A stretch of DNA of 64,000 nucleotides from Photobacterium iliopiscarium (lineage in GTDB: Bacteria > Pseudomonadota > Gammaproteobacteria > Enterobacterales > Vibrionaceae): NCBI RefSeq assembly GCF_003026395.1, contig NZ_PYOO01000010.1, positions 62,001 through 126,000 on the forward strand, given 5' to 3'. Positions 52,262 through 59,709 of this stretch are shown here, in pieces. Position numbers and translations under genes: made by a program. A model generated the notes under the pieces. It was not told the origin of the DNA. It did no database searches and was given only the letters and a program-made list of their open reading frames with translations. Position 1 is the stretch's first letter. Each line of letters starts with the position of its first letter.

Positions 52262-53137
52262 TCAGAATCCTAAATAAGAGCTAACATACCAATTTAAAAT
52301 TGGTTCGCCCCATAGCATAGCAATCCAGCCAGCGACAGCAAGGTATGGTCCAAAAGAGAACGGGGTTTGTTGATCTTCCTGCTTGCTGCGCAGCATGATA
52401 ATGCCAAAGATTGCCCCGACAAGAGAGGAGAGTAAGATCACAAACGGTAATAATGACCACCCAACCCACGCCCCAATAGCCGCTAACAGTTTAAAATCAC
52501 CGTAACCCATGCCATCTTTTTTGGTCAGCAGTTTAAAGCCCCAAAAAACAGACCACAGTGATAAATACCCCGCCATTGCGCCTATAACGGAATCGGTTAA
52601 TGAAATCGGGCTAATCCCCATGACGGCCAATAAAATACCCGCCCACATTAATGGCAGCGTGATTTGGTCAGGCAGTAGCATTTTGTCGAGATCAATAAAG
52701 GTCAGTGCAATCAGGGCAAAGCTTGCGCCTAATACCGCGACTGCCCACCATGTTGGCGGTAATACTAAGGCGACGATTAAGCTAATAATCGCGGTTAGTA
52801 TTTCAATCGCAGGGTAGCGTTTACTAATAGGGGCATGACACGCGCGGCATTTACCTTTTAATACTAACCAGCTAATCACTGGAATATTTTCTAGCGCACT
52901 GATGGCATGATTGCAATGGGGGCAACGGGAGCGCGGTACGCTTAAATTAAATGGCGTTGGATCATCTTGATGCGGTACATCGAGTTCAGGGAAGCAATCA
53001 TGACATTCTTGACGCCATTGACGTTCCATCATGATTGGTAAGCGGTAAATGACCACATTTAAAAAACTGCCAATCAATAAACCAAAAATAGTGGCGAACA
53101 GCGGATACAGCCACGGGTAATAACTCAGTACAGCCAT
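52262..53137 (-). CDS. pilD: Type IV prepilin peptidase/N-methyltransferase PilD
   Basis: Inner membrane aspartyl protease that cuts prepilins at the G-F bond and methylates the new N-terminus; in vibrios it also serves type II secretion. Four zinc-type cysteines are present (Cys72, Cys75, Cys97, Cys100). The catalytic aspartates are Asp149 (TFIDLD) and Asp214 (GYGDFK). The 291 residues with about eight helices are normal. Substrate PilA is encoded 3 kb upstream on the same transcript. Confidence 0.97.
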   Translation of the reverse strand: MAVLSYYPWLYPLFATIFGLLIGSFLNVVIYRLPIMMERQWRQECHDCFPELDVPHQDDPTPFNLSVPRSRCPHCNHAISALENIPVISWLVLKGKCRACHAPISKRYPAIEILTAIISLIVALVLPPTWWAVAVLGASFALIALTFIDLDKMLLPDQITLPLMWAGILLAVMGISPISLTDSVIGAMAGYLSLWSVFWGFKLLTKKDGMGYGDFKLLAAIGAWVGWSLLPFVILLSSLVGAIFGIIMLRSKQEDQQTPFSFGPYLAVAGWIAMLWGEPILNWYVSSYLGF

Positions 53138-53198
53138 GCAATACTCTCTTAAAAAATGGATCTGCTAACATTAACGTCACGGCTAGACTGGGTTGTCA

Positions 53199-54419
53199 TT
53201 ACCCCATAACGCTCATTAGCGTAAAGATAGGCATGTACATCGCGACTAATAAACCACCGATAATGATACCAAGAATAATGATAATAAACGGCTCTAAAAT
53301 TTGACCCAAGTTATCGACGGTATTATCAACATCATCTTCGTATAACTGTGCCATTTTATTGAGCATATCATCAAGTGCGCCAGATTCTTCACCAATCATC
53401 ACCATTTGCAGCATTAATTCAGGAAAAACATCGGCTTGACGTAAGGCTACGTATAAAGGCATGCCGGCGGCGGTACTGTTATAAACATTATCAATGGCTT
53501 GTTCAATATAAAGGTTATTACTGATTTTACCCGCAGATTGAATACCGGTTAACAGTGGAATACCTGCATTAAAGGTGGTCGCGAGGGTGCGAGAAAAACG
53601 AGAAATCGTCGCTTTAAGTAATACCTCTCCAACAATCGGTAACTTTAAGCTCAGTTTATCCATACGGTAATGAAAACGATAATAATGGTGGTAGCTATAA
53701 CGGTAGCCGATAATCGTAATTAATATTCCAAGTCCAAGATAAAGCCCATAATTAATTAAAAAATCGGACGCTTTCATTACTTGGCGAGTAAACCACGGCA
53801 ATTCAGCGCCAAAGCCACTAAAAATAGCCGCAAATTGCGGAATAACAAACACTAACATTAGCACCGTCACTAAGATGGCAGTGATAGATACCATTGACGG
53901 GTAGATCATCGCTTTGATGATCTTTTTTCGCATTGCTTCGGCTTTTTCGCGATACACCGCAATACGCCCAAACACTTGCCCTAGGTGCCCTGTTTGTTCA
54001 CCCGTATCAACCAAGTCGCAATAGAATTTATCAAACAATGGCGAGCTGGAACGCATCGCTTTAGCTAATGACGATCCCGCTTCAACTTGATTGGTGACTT
54101 GAATCAAGGTCGCGCGCATTTCTGCTTTATGATGACTGTTCGCCATTAAGGTTAATGCTTGTACCACGGGCACGCCTGATTCAACCATGGTGGCTAATTG
54201 ACGAGTGACCGTAGTGATATCTTCGGGTTTCATTTGATTACGAAGGCGGCTTAAGGTGCCAGGAGAGGTACGCTTGATCTTTTTAATGTTGATCATTTGC
54301 TCGGTGAGCTGATGGCGAACTTCTTGCTCTTGAAACCCCATCGTGACGCCAGAAACTTTACGTCCGGCTTGATTGACGCCACGCCATTGGTAGTAACGAA
54401 TTTTAGTGGCAACAACCAT
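53199..54419 (-). CDS. pilC: Type IV pilus inner membrane platform protein PilC
   Basis: Platform protein of the type IV pilus, belonging to the GspF/PilC family. The 406 residues contain two GspF domains (about 70-195 and 275-395) and three main membrane helices near 175, 225 and 380. The motifs VESGVPVVQAL and NAGIPLLTGIQ start the two domains. It works with PilB to extend the pilus. Gaps of 61 bp to pilD and 69 bp to pilB are wider than elsewhere in this row but show no terminator. Confidence 0.96.
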   Translation of the reverse strand: MVVATKIRYYQWRGVNQAGRKVSGVTMGFQEQEVRHQLTEQMINIKKIKRTSPGTLSRLRNQMKPEDITTVTRQLATMVESGVPVVQALTLMANSHHKAEMRATLIQVTNQVEAGSSLAKAMRSSSPLFDKFYCDLVDTGEQTGHLGQVFGRIAVYREKAEAMRKKIIKAMIYPSMVSITAILVTVLMLVFVIPQFAAIFSGFGAELPWFTRQVMKASDFLINYGLYLGLGILITIIGYRYSYHHYYRFHYRMDKLSLKLPIVGEVLLKATISRFSRTLATTFNAGIPLLTGIQSAGKISNNLYIEQAIDNVYNSTAAGMPLYVALRQADVFPELMLQMVMIGEESGALDDMLNKMAQLYEDDVDNTVDNLGQILEPFIIIILGIIIGGLLVAMYMPIFTLMSVMG

Positions 54420-54488
54420 AATAAATCCTTTTTAATTAAATACAGAGATTGTTTAAAGGGCGCTGCGAGCAATAACACGATGGTGAGA

Positions 54489-56174
54489 TCAGAGTTGCAG
54501 TACCCGTTGTAATTCGATAAGGCTGGTAGTGCCATCAACTAATTTATCGATGCCTGATTCTCGTAACCGTTGCATACCTTGGCTGGCGGCAATATCTTCT
54601 AATTGTAAGCTGGTGGCGTTTTGCATTAATGCTTCGGCAATCTCTCGGCTAAACTGCATCACTTCATAAATACCCACTCGCCCAACGTAGCCTTTATTGC
54701 AATCATCACAGCCTTCTTTATTGGCTTGAAAAACGCTGGTGTTAAGTGGCAGTTTTAAGCGTTCACAAGTTAAGTCATCTAGCAGGTGCGGCTGTTTACA
54801 GTGGCTGCATAATCGGCGTGCTAACCGTTGCGCAATAATCAAACTTAGTGATGACGCAAGGTTAAAATCTTCAACTCCCATGTTAGTTAGACGGGTAATG
54901 GTTTCTGCCGCTGAATTGGTGTGCAGCGTTGATAACACCAAGTGCCCTGTTTGGGCGGCTTTAACTGCAATTTCGGCGGTTTCTAAATCACGAATTTCAC
55001 CCACCATCACTACATCAGGGTCTTGACGTAGAAACGATCGTAATGCTTCTGCAAACCCCAGTCCGGCGAGATTATTTATCTGAACTTGGTTAATGCCTTG
55101 AAGGTTGATCTCCACCGGATCTTCAGCGGTGGAAATATTGCGTTCATCGGTATTTAAAATACTTAAGCCGGTATATAACGATACGGTTTTGCCGCTGCCT
55201 GTTGGTCCCGTCATTAAAATCATCCCTTGCGGGCGTTGCAGGGCGTTTAAATAAGCCTGCTTTTGAGCATCGCTATACCCTAAAATATCAATATTTAAGC
55301 TGGCACTGGAACTGTCTAAAATCCGTAGTACGACTTTTTCACCCCATAACGTGGGCAGGGTCGACACCCGTAAATCAATCGCTAGTGATTCTGATAACTT
55401 AAGCTTGATGCGTCCATCTTGTGGTTGGCGACGCTCGGCAATATTGAGCTTTGACATTACCTTTAAACGGGTTGATAACCGCCGCGACAAACTTGACGGT
55501 GGGGTTAAATGTTGATGTAAAATACCATCACAGCGAAACCGAATTCGATAGCTGGTTTCATAGGGTTCAAAGTGAATGTCTGATGCTTTACGGCGCAGTG
55601 CATCCATTAATACTTGGTTGATATAACGGGTGACAGGGGCGCTGTCTTGACTTAAATCGGTTGAGTCATCGATTTCAAGATCGTTAATATCAATTAAGTT
55701 ACCTAAATCTTCATCGCTGATTTGGCGGCTGTTACCGACATCACCGATATCACTGCCGTAAACCCGTCGAATCGCCGATTCAAGTTGTTTATTTTCTAAT
55801 AACAGTGGTTCAACGTTCTTACCAATAGCGAAGCGAAATTCATCCTGCGCCTCGACATTGGTAGGATCGCTAAGGCCGACAAAAAGGGTGCTATTGTCTT
55901 GCGCAAGCGGCAGCACGCGATGGCGTAACACCAATTCACGTTGGTAGACACTTTGACAGCAACCTTGAAAGTCATAATGGTGAACATCCACTCGATCTAG
56001 GTTGAACAGGTGCGATAATGAACGTGCTAGTTCATCATCCGCCATGATACCTAGGCGAGTAATGGCGGTCGGGACATTGATCCCTTCCGCCGTCACCGAC
56101 TCGACAATTTGCTGCTGCTGTTCGGCGCTGATTAACTCAGCTTGGAACAGGATCGAGGCGAGGTTTGTTTGCAT
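54489..56174 (-). CDS. pilB: Type IV pilus extension ATPase PilB
   Basis: Hexameric ATPase that powers pilus extension. An N-terminal domain of about 160 residues is followed by the core. Walker A GPTGSGKT is at 323-330, with the Asp box, Walker B and His box around 347-430 (AEDPVEI, DPDVVMVGEIRD, GHLVLSTLHTN). A four-cysteine zinc site is near 455-495 (CSHC and CDDC). The 561 residues are normal. It lies 2 bp after pilA. The retraction ATPase PilT is not in the window. Confidence 0.97.
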   Translation of the reverse strand: MQTNLASILFQAELISAEQQQQIVESVTAEGINVPTAITRLGIMADDELARSLSHLFNLDRVDVHHYDFQGCCQSVYQRELVLRHRVLPLAQDNSTLFVGLSDPTNVEAQDEFRFAIGKNVEPLLLENKQLESAIRRVYGSDIGDVGNSRQISDEDLGNLIDINDLEIDDSTDLSQDSAPVTRYINQVLMDALRRKASDIHFEPYETSYRIRFRCDGILHQHLTPPSSLSRRLSTRLKVMSKLNIAERRQPQDGRIKLKLSESLAIDLRVSTLPTLWGEKVVLRILDSSSASLNIDILGYSDAQKQAYLNALQRPQGMILMTGPTGSGKTVSLYTGLSILNTDERNISTAEDPVEINLQGINQVQINNLAGLGFAEALRSFLRQDPDVVMVGEIRDLETAEIAVKAAQTGHLVLSTLHTNSAAETITRLTNMGVEDFNLASSLSLIIAQRLARRLCSHCKQPHLLDDLTCERLKLPLNTSVFQANKEGCDDCNKGYVGRVGIYEVMQFSREIAEALMQNATSLQLEDIAASQGMQRLRESGIDKLVDGTTSLIELQRVLQL

Positions 56175-56176
56175 GG

Positions 56177-56608
56177 TTATGCGTCAGGACCTTTACAGCC
56201 TTTAATCTCTACGTCTTTGACATTATGCTTGCATGTCCATACGTCACCAGCTGTAACTCCTTTTGTGAAAGTTACTATACTCTCATCAATTGAACTGCTT
56301 TCACCGAATACGAATTTAAGCTCAGGACCTGTAGCTTCTGCTATTGTTGCTGGTGTTGATAATACACCTAGTGGGTTGGCGTTCTCATTTGTACCTATAT
56401 CAGCTAATAAAGGGGCTGCTGTGTTACCTTTTTCTTGAAGGTGAGCTTCAAAAGGGGTGATTAACGCCTTCATGGTACTCATTGCTGATGCTACTTCACT
56501 TTTGGTGACATAATTTTTATATGCCGGAATTGCGATGGCTGATAACACACCGATGATCGCTACCACGATCATCAGTTCAATAAGGGTAAAGCCTTGTTGC
56601 TTTTTCAT
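56177..56608 (-). CDS. pilA: Type IVa major pilin PilA
   Basis: Structural subunit of a type IVa pilus, used by vibrios for attachment and DNA uptake. The leader MKKQQG is cut before Phe7 ([14 protein letters not shown]), and the conserved Glu is at mature position 5. The hydrophobic helix covers about 7-30. The C-terminal disulfide loop is formed by Cys126 and Cys138. The 143 residues are typical. Pilin globular domains vary strongly between strains, so the receptor or role cannot be read from sequence. Confidence 0.96.
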   Translation of the reverse strand: MKKQQGFTLIELMIVVAIIGVLSAIAIPAYKNYVTKSEVASAMSTMKALITPFEAHLQEKGNTAAPLLADIGTNENANPLGVLSTPATIAEATGPELKFVFGESSSIDESIVTFTKGVTAGDVWTCKHNVKDVEIKGCKGPDA

Positions 56609-56952
56609 ATTCCATTCCTTGAAGGTTTTAAATTGTCCAACATGGACAAAGGGGTAGTGCTGTGGAACTAGAATAAAAGGCTTAAGATATTGATTGAATA
56701 ACAGTGGTGTTATTGCTCGGCACAGTTTGAATTATTTATGCCATTGTTGCAGCAGTTACAAAATAGGGCTGGAGTTGGGGCGCAGAAATGTGGCAGGTCG
56801 TGAGGTGAATAAGGGGCGAGGGAGAGCAGGAAAAGCCAGTGAAAATATCAATTCAACAACGCGCAGTGAGTAGGTTTCCTATCGCCCTCGCGGGCATTCA
56901 CTGTAGGGAATGACTGGGTGAGTTCGGCATTCCCTGTTGAAAACGACGGTGG
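56609..56952. other. pilA-nadC spacer
   Basis: Contains the promoter of the pilA transcript and the nadC end. I looked for a sigma-54 promoter (GG and GC at -24/-12) on the minus strand because many pilA genes use one. The best candidate is TGGCAT followed by a poor -12, so I do not call it. The nadC-proximal part holds the palindromic element at 56864-56935. Confidence 0.35.
56864..56935. repeat. multi-stem palindromic element
   Basis: An outer CAGTGA/TCACTG stem (56864-56869, 56898-56903) encloses two hairpins: TAGG-TTT-CCTA (56871-56881) and GCCC-TCGC-GGGC (56884-56895). This gives a three-way junction. It is followed by a second hairpin with perfect 8-bp arms AGGGAATG/CATTCCCT (56905-56912, 56928-56935). 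The look is that of an intergenic palindromic repeat unit (REP or MITE-like); it may also terminate nadC. Confidence 0.55.
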
Positions 56953-57852
56953 TTAGTTACTAAACCGCATCGATAAATCCATTGCTCGTACATGCTTGGT
57001 TAGCGCACCGACTGAAATATAATCTACACCCGTTAACGCACATTCGCGAATATTATTCAGGGTAATATCACCAGAGTTTTCCAACGCCGCACGACCTGCG
57101 TTAATTTTTACCGCTTCACGCATCATCTCTAATGAAAAATTATCCAACATAATAATATCCGCACCAGCAGTAATTGCTTGTTCTAATTCTGCTAGCGATT
57201 CGGTTTCAACTTCTACGGGTTTGCCGGGGTTTAATTGCTTGGCAGTGGCGATTGCTTTTTCAATCCCACCACAGGCCATGATGTGGTTTTCTTTAATTAA
57301 GTAGGCATCAAACACGCCAATGCGATGGTTAAAACCGCCACCACAACTGACTGCATATTTAAGTGCGCTGCGCAAACCGGGGATGGTTTTACGGGTGTCT
57401 AATAAACGAGTATTAGTGCCGACCAGTTGGTTAACATATTCCGCCGTAAGGGTAGCGCAGCCTGAAAGGGTTTGAATAAAATTCATCGCATTACGCTCGC
57501 CAGTAAGCAACATCCGTGACGGGCCACTCAGGCTACATAACACTTGGTTGGGTTTGACGACATCACCATCGGCAACGTGCCAATCAACCATCACTTCACC
57601 ACCCAATTGGGCAAACACTTCATTCGCCCATAGTTGACCACAAAAAACGCCATATTCACGGGTAATAATGGTGGCGGTGCTGTGGCTATTTGCGGCAATT
57701 AAATTGGCGGTAATATCACGGCTAGCATCAATCTCACCGCCTAAATCTTCACGCAAGGCATCAGCAACTGCGCGGGTGATTTCTAATGGCAGTTGTTGTT
57801 TAAGGTAAGCAAGACGAGCGCTGCTGTCGTGTTTTTGTTCCATCGTTGTCAT
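56953..57852 (-). CDS. nadC: Nicotinate-nucleotide pyrophosphorylase NadC
   Basis: Makes nicotinate mononucleotide from quinolinate and PRPP in NAD synthesis. I place the start at 57852 (MTTMEQKHDS), giving 299 residues, near the 297 of E. coli. The frame extends upstream to 57912, but those residues are not conserved. The ADALREDLGGEIDASRDITANL stretch (about 28-49), the TRKTIPGLRSALKYAV region (about 153-168) and the SGDITLNNI C-terminal loop are all family motifs. It is divergent from ampD with about 150 bp between, as in E. coli. Confidence 0.96.
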   Translation of the reverse strand: MTTMEQKHDSSARLAYLKQQLPLEITRAVADALREDLGGEIDASRDITANLIAANSHSTATIITREYGVFCGQLWANEVFAQLGGEVMVDWHVADGDVVKPNQVLCSLSGPSRMLLTGERNAMNFIQTLSGCATLTAEYVNQLVGTNTRLLDTRKTIPGLRSALKYAVSCGGGFNHRIGVFDAYLIKENHIMACGGIEKAIATAKQLNPGKPVEVETESLAELEQAITAGADIIMLDNFSLEMMREAVKINAGRAALENSGDITLNNIRECALTGVDYISVGALTKHVRAMDLSMRFSN

Positions 57853-57959
57853 GTCGTATCCATAGCAAGAGTTTGCCGGTAAGTGAATTACCGCGAGTGA
57901 TAGCAAAAGCATACAGGGAAAAAAATCAGTTTTCGAGGAGAGAGGTTTTAATTTTTATC

Positions 57960-57980
57960 TCGATACTCGATACTCGATAC
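57960..57980. repeat. heptanucleotide tandem array, TCGATAC x3
   Basis: Three exact copies of TCGATAC, in the short nadC-ampD spacer, ending 24 bp before the ampD start codon. The unit has the same length and TCG start as the array at 19761 (TCGCACC), from which it differs at positions 4 and 5. Confidence 0.85.
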
Positions 57981-58004
57981 CTATTTCTTTACTTTGAGGT
58001 TGAT

Positions 58005-58550
58005 ATGACTTTAACCATTAATCGCGATCACTGGCTTGATAACGTTAAACACGTGCCATCGCCATTTTGTGATACTCGCCCTGATGATGATATTTCACTG
58101 CTGGTGGTACATAACATTAGTTTGCCGCCGGGGGAGTTTGGTGGACCTTACATTGAGCAGTTATTTACGGGCCAGCTTGATCCTAATGAGCATGCTTATT
58201 TCGCATTGATTCATCAGTTTCGCGTATCGGCGCACTGCTTGATTCGTCGTGATGGCAGTATTATTCAGTTTGTACCGTTCAATGCTCGTGCGTGGCATGC
58301 GGGGATTTCTTGCTTTGAAGGGCGAGATAAATGTAATGACTATTCGATAGGAATTGAACTTGAAGGTTGTGATTATTTGCCGTTCACAGATTGTCAGTAT
58401 GAAACCTTAGCTACCTTAACCCAAAAGATCATGCAGCAGTATCCTGCGATTACTCGCCAGCGAATAACAGGGCATGAATTTATTGCACCGGGGCGAAAAA
58501 CTGATCCGGGATTAGTGTTTGATTGGCATAGTTATAAAGCTCAGTTGTAG
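58005..58550 (+). CDS. ampD: N-acetyl-anhydromuramyl-L-alanine amidase AmpD
   Basis: Cytoplasmic zinc amidase that splits anhydromuropeptides during wall recycling, and so keeps AmpC inducers low. I chose ATG at 58005, preceded by GAGGT; the frame runs further upstream across the heptamer repeat and overlaps nadC, which is not credible. The zinc ligands His36, His157 and Asp167 are present, as is the catalytic Glu120 region. The 181 residues match E. coli (183). No signal peptide, consistent with AmpD rather than AmiD. Confidence 0.96.
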   Translation: MTLTINRDHWLDNVKHVPSPFCDTRPDDDISLLVVHNISLPPGEFGGPYIEQLFTGQLDPNEHAYFALIHQFRVSAHCLIRRDGSIIQFVPFNARAWHAGISCFEGRDKCNDYSIGIELEGCDYLPFTDCQYETLATLTQKIMQQYPAITRQRITGHEFIAPGRKTDPGLVFDWHSYKAQL

Positions 58551-58784
58551 GCGGTTATTTATTAACAGTTTTATCAATTAGTGTTGATAAATCATAGGCT
58601 TTTTGTCTCTAAGTTATCATTACTATTAATGTGTTCAATCTTAATTGTAGCGATGGTTATTATTAATTGTTTCTGAATGTAAAGTTAAATGTATATTTTT
58701 TGTTGTGTCACGCTTCATTCTATGATTTCAATCAAGTTGAATGTGGACTTTCACGATTATTTCTGTAAACTTTCCACGTCAGCA
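58551..58784. other. ampD-pdhR spacer
   Basis: A perfect 8-bp inverted repeat TTTATCAA/TTGATAAA (58570-58577 and 58584-58591, 6-nt loop) follows ampD. The next T run begins about 10 nt later, so it would be a weak terminator at best. A candidate pdhR promoter is TGGACT (58744-58749) and TAAACT (58766-58771), 16-bp spacer. Confidence 0.35.
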
Positions 58785-58801
58785 AATTGGTAATACCAAT
58801 T
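58785..58801 (+). promoter_or_regulatory. PdhR operator
   Basis: A perfect 17-bp palindrome, AATTGGTAATACCAATT, which fits the E. coli PdhR box ATTGGTNNNACCAAT. It lies just downstream of the candidate start site and about 57 bp before pdhR, the usual place for autorepression relieved by pyruvate. Confidence 0.9.
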
Positions 58802-58858
58802 ACCCGTATGGTTAGTTTTGTTATTAAAGCAGATTGATTATAAGAAGCATTCATCATA

Positions 58859-59632
58859 ATGACGTACAAACGTATTCGCCAACCCAAACTTTGTGAGGCT
58901 ATCGAAACAGAGCTTGAGTGTTTGATTGTTGAGGGGACATTATCACCCGGACAACAACTGCCTCCTGAGCGTGAATTGGCTAAGCAATTTGATGTTTCTC
59001 GTCCTTCTGTTCGAGAGGCGATTCAACGTTTAGAAGCCAAACATTTACTGACGCGTCGTCAAGGTGGCGGCACATTTGTGACCGAGAATTTATGGGAAAG
59101 TTTTTCTGAGCCATTGCTCGATTTACTGGCCGCACACCCAGAAACACAATTAGATTTAGTTGAAGCGCGCCATGCGCTAGAGGGATTAGCGGCATATTAT
59201 GCGGCCCTGCGTGGTAATGATGATGACTTTGATCGTATTAAAGATTGTCATGTGCAGATTCAACAAGCACAACAACAAGGCGATTTAGCCGCTGAAGCTA
59301 CCGCGGTAATGCAATACCTTATTGCGGTGACAGAGTCGGCACATAATGTGGTGTTATTACATATTATTCGTAGCTTAGCGCCATTGTTAGAACAAAACGT
59401 ATTACAGAATTTTGAATACCTTAATCGTCACCAAGCGGTGGTGGATAAGGTCAGAAAACATCGAGCCAATATTGTCGAGGCGATTGTTTCAAAACAGCCT
59501 ATAAAGGCGCGTGAAGCATCCCATGCACATTTGGCTTATATTGAGGAAACTTTGTTGGATTTATCGCGAGAAGATAGCAGGCGTCAACGCTCTCTCCGCC
59601 GAATCCAGCAACGCAAGGACGGGCTTGACTAG
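58859..59632 (+). CDS. pdhR: Pyruvate dehydrogenase complex repressor PdhR
   Basis: GntR/FadR-family repressor of the pdhR-aceEF operon, released by pyruvate. The N-terminal winged helix (about 5-75) includes [22 protein letters not shown], and the C-terminal FCD ligand domain covers about 95-230 with the [16 protein letters not shown] motif (about 102-117). The 257 residues are normal. A perfect PdhR box lies upstream and aceE starts 77 bp downstream, so autorepression and operon control are well supported. Confidence 0.97.
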   Translation: MTYKRIRQPKLCEAIETELECLIVEGTLSPGQQLPPERELAKQFDVSRPSVREAIQRLEAKHLLTRRQGGGTFVTENLWESFSEPLLDLLAAHPETQLDLVEARHALEGLAAYYAALRGNDDDFDRIKDCHVQIQQAQQQGDLAAEATAVMQYLIAVTESAHNVVLLHIIRSLAPLLEQNVLQNFEYLNRHQAVVDKVRKHRANIVEAIVSKQPIKAREASHAHLAYIEETLLDLSREDSRRQRSLRRIQQRKDGLD

Positions 59633-59709
59633 GGTTCTTTATCAGCCAAAGGCCATTTGCAAGTCGCGACATTGTTAGTTTAGTTGATTATAACGAAAGG
59701 ATAGATCGC

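Noticed and set aside
56609-56800. Sigma-54 promoter for pilA
   Set aside because: The only TGGCA-type match lacks a proper GC at -12.
57846-58004. N-terminal extension of ampD by 53 residues
   Set aside because: It overlaps nadC and reads through the heptamer repeat; ATG 58005 has a ribosome site and matches the family length.
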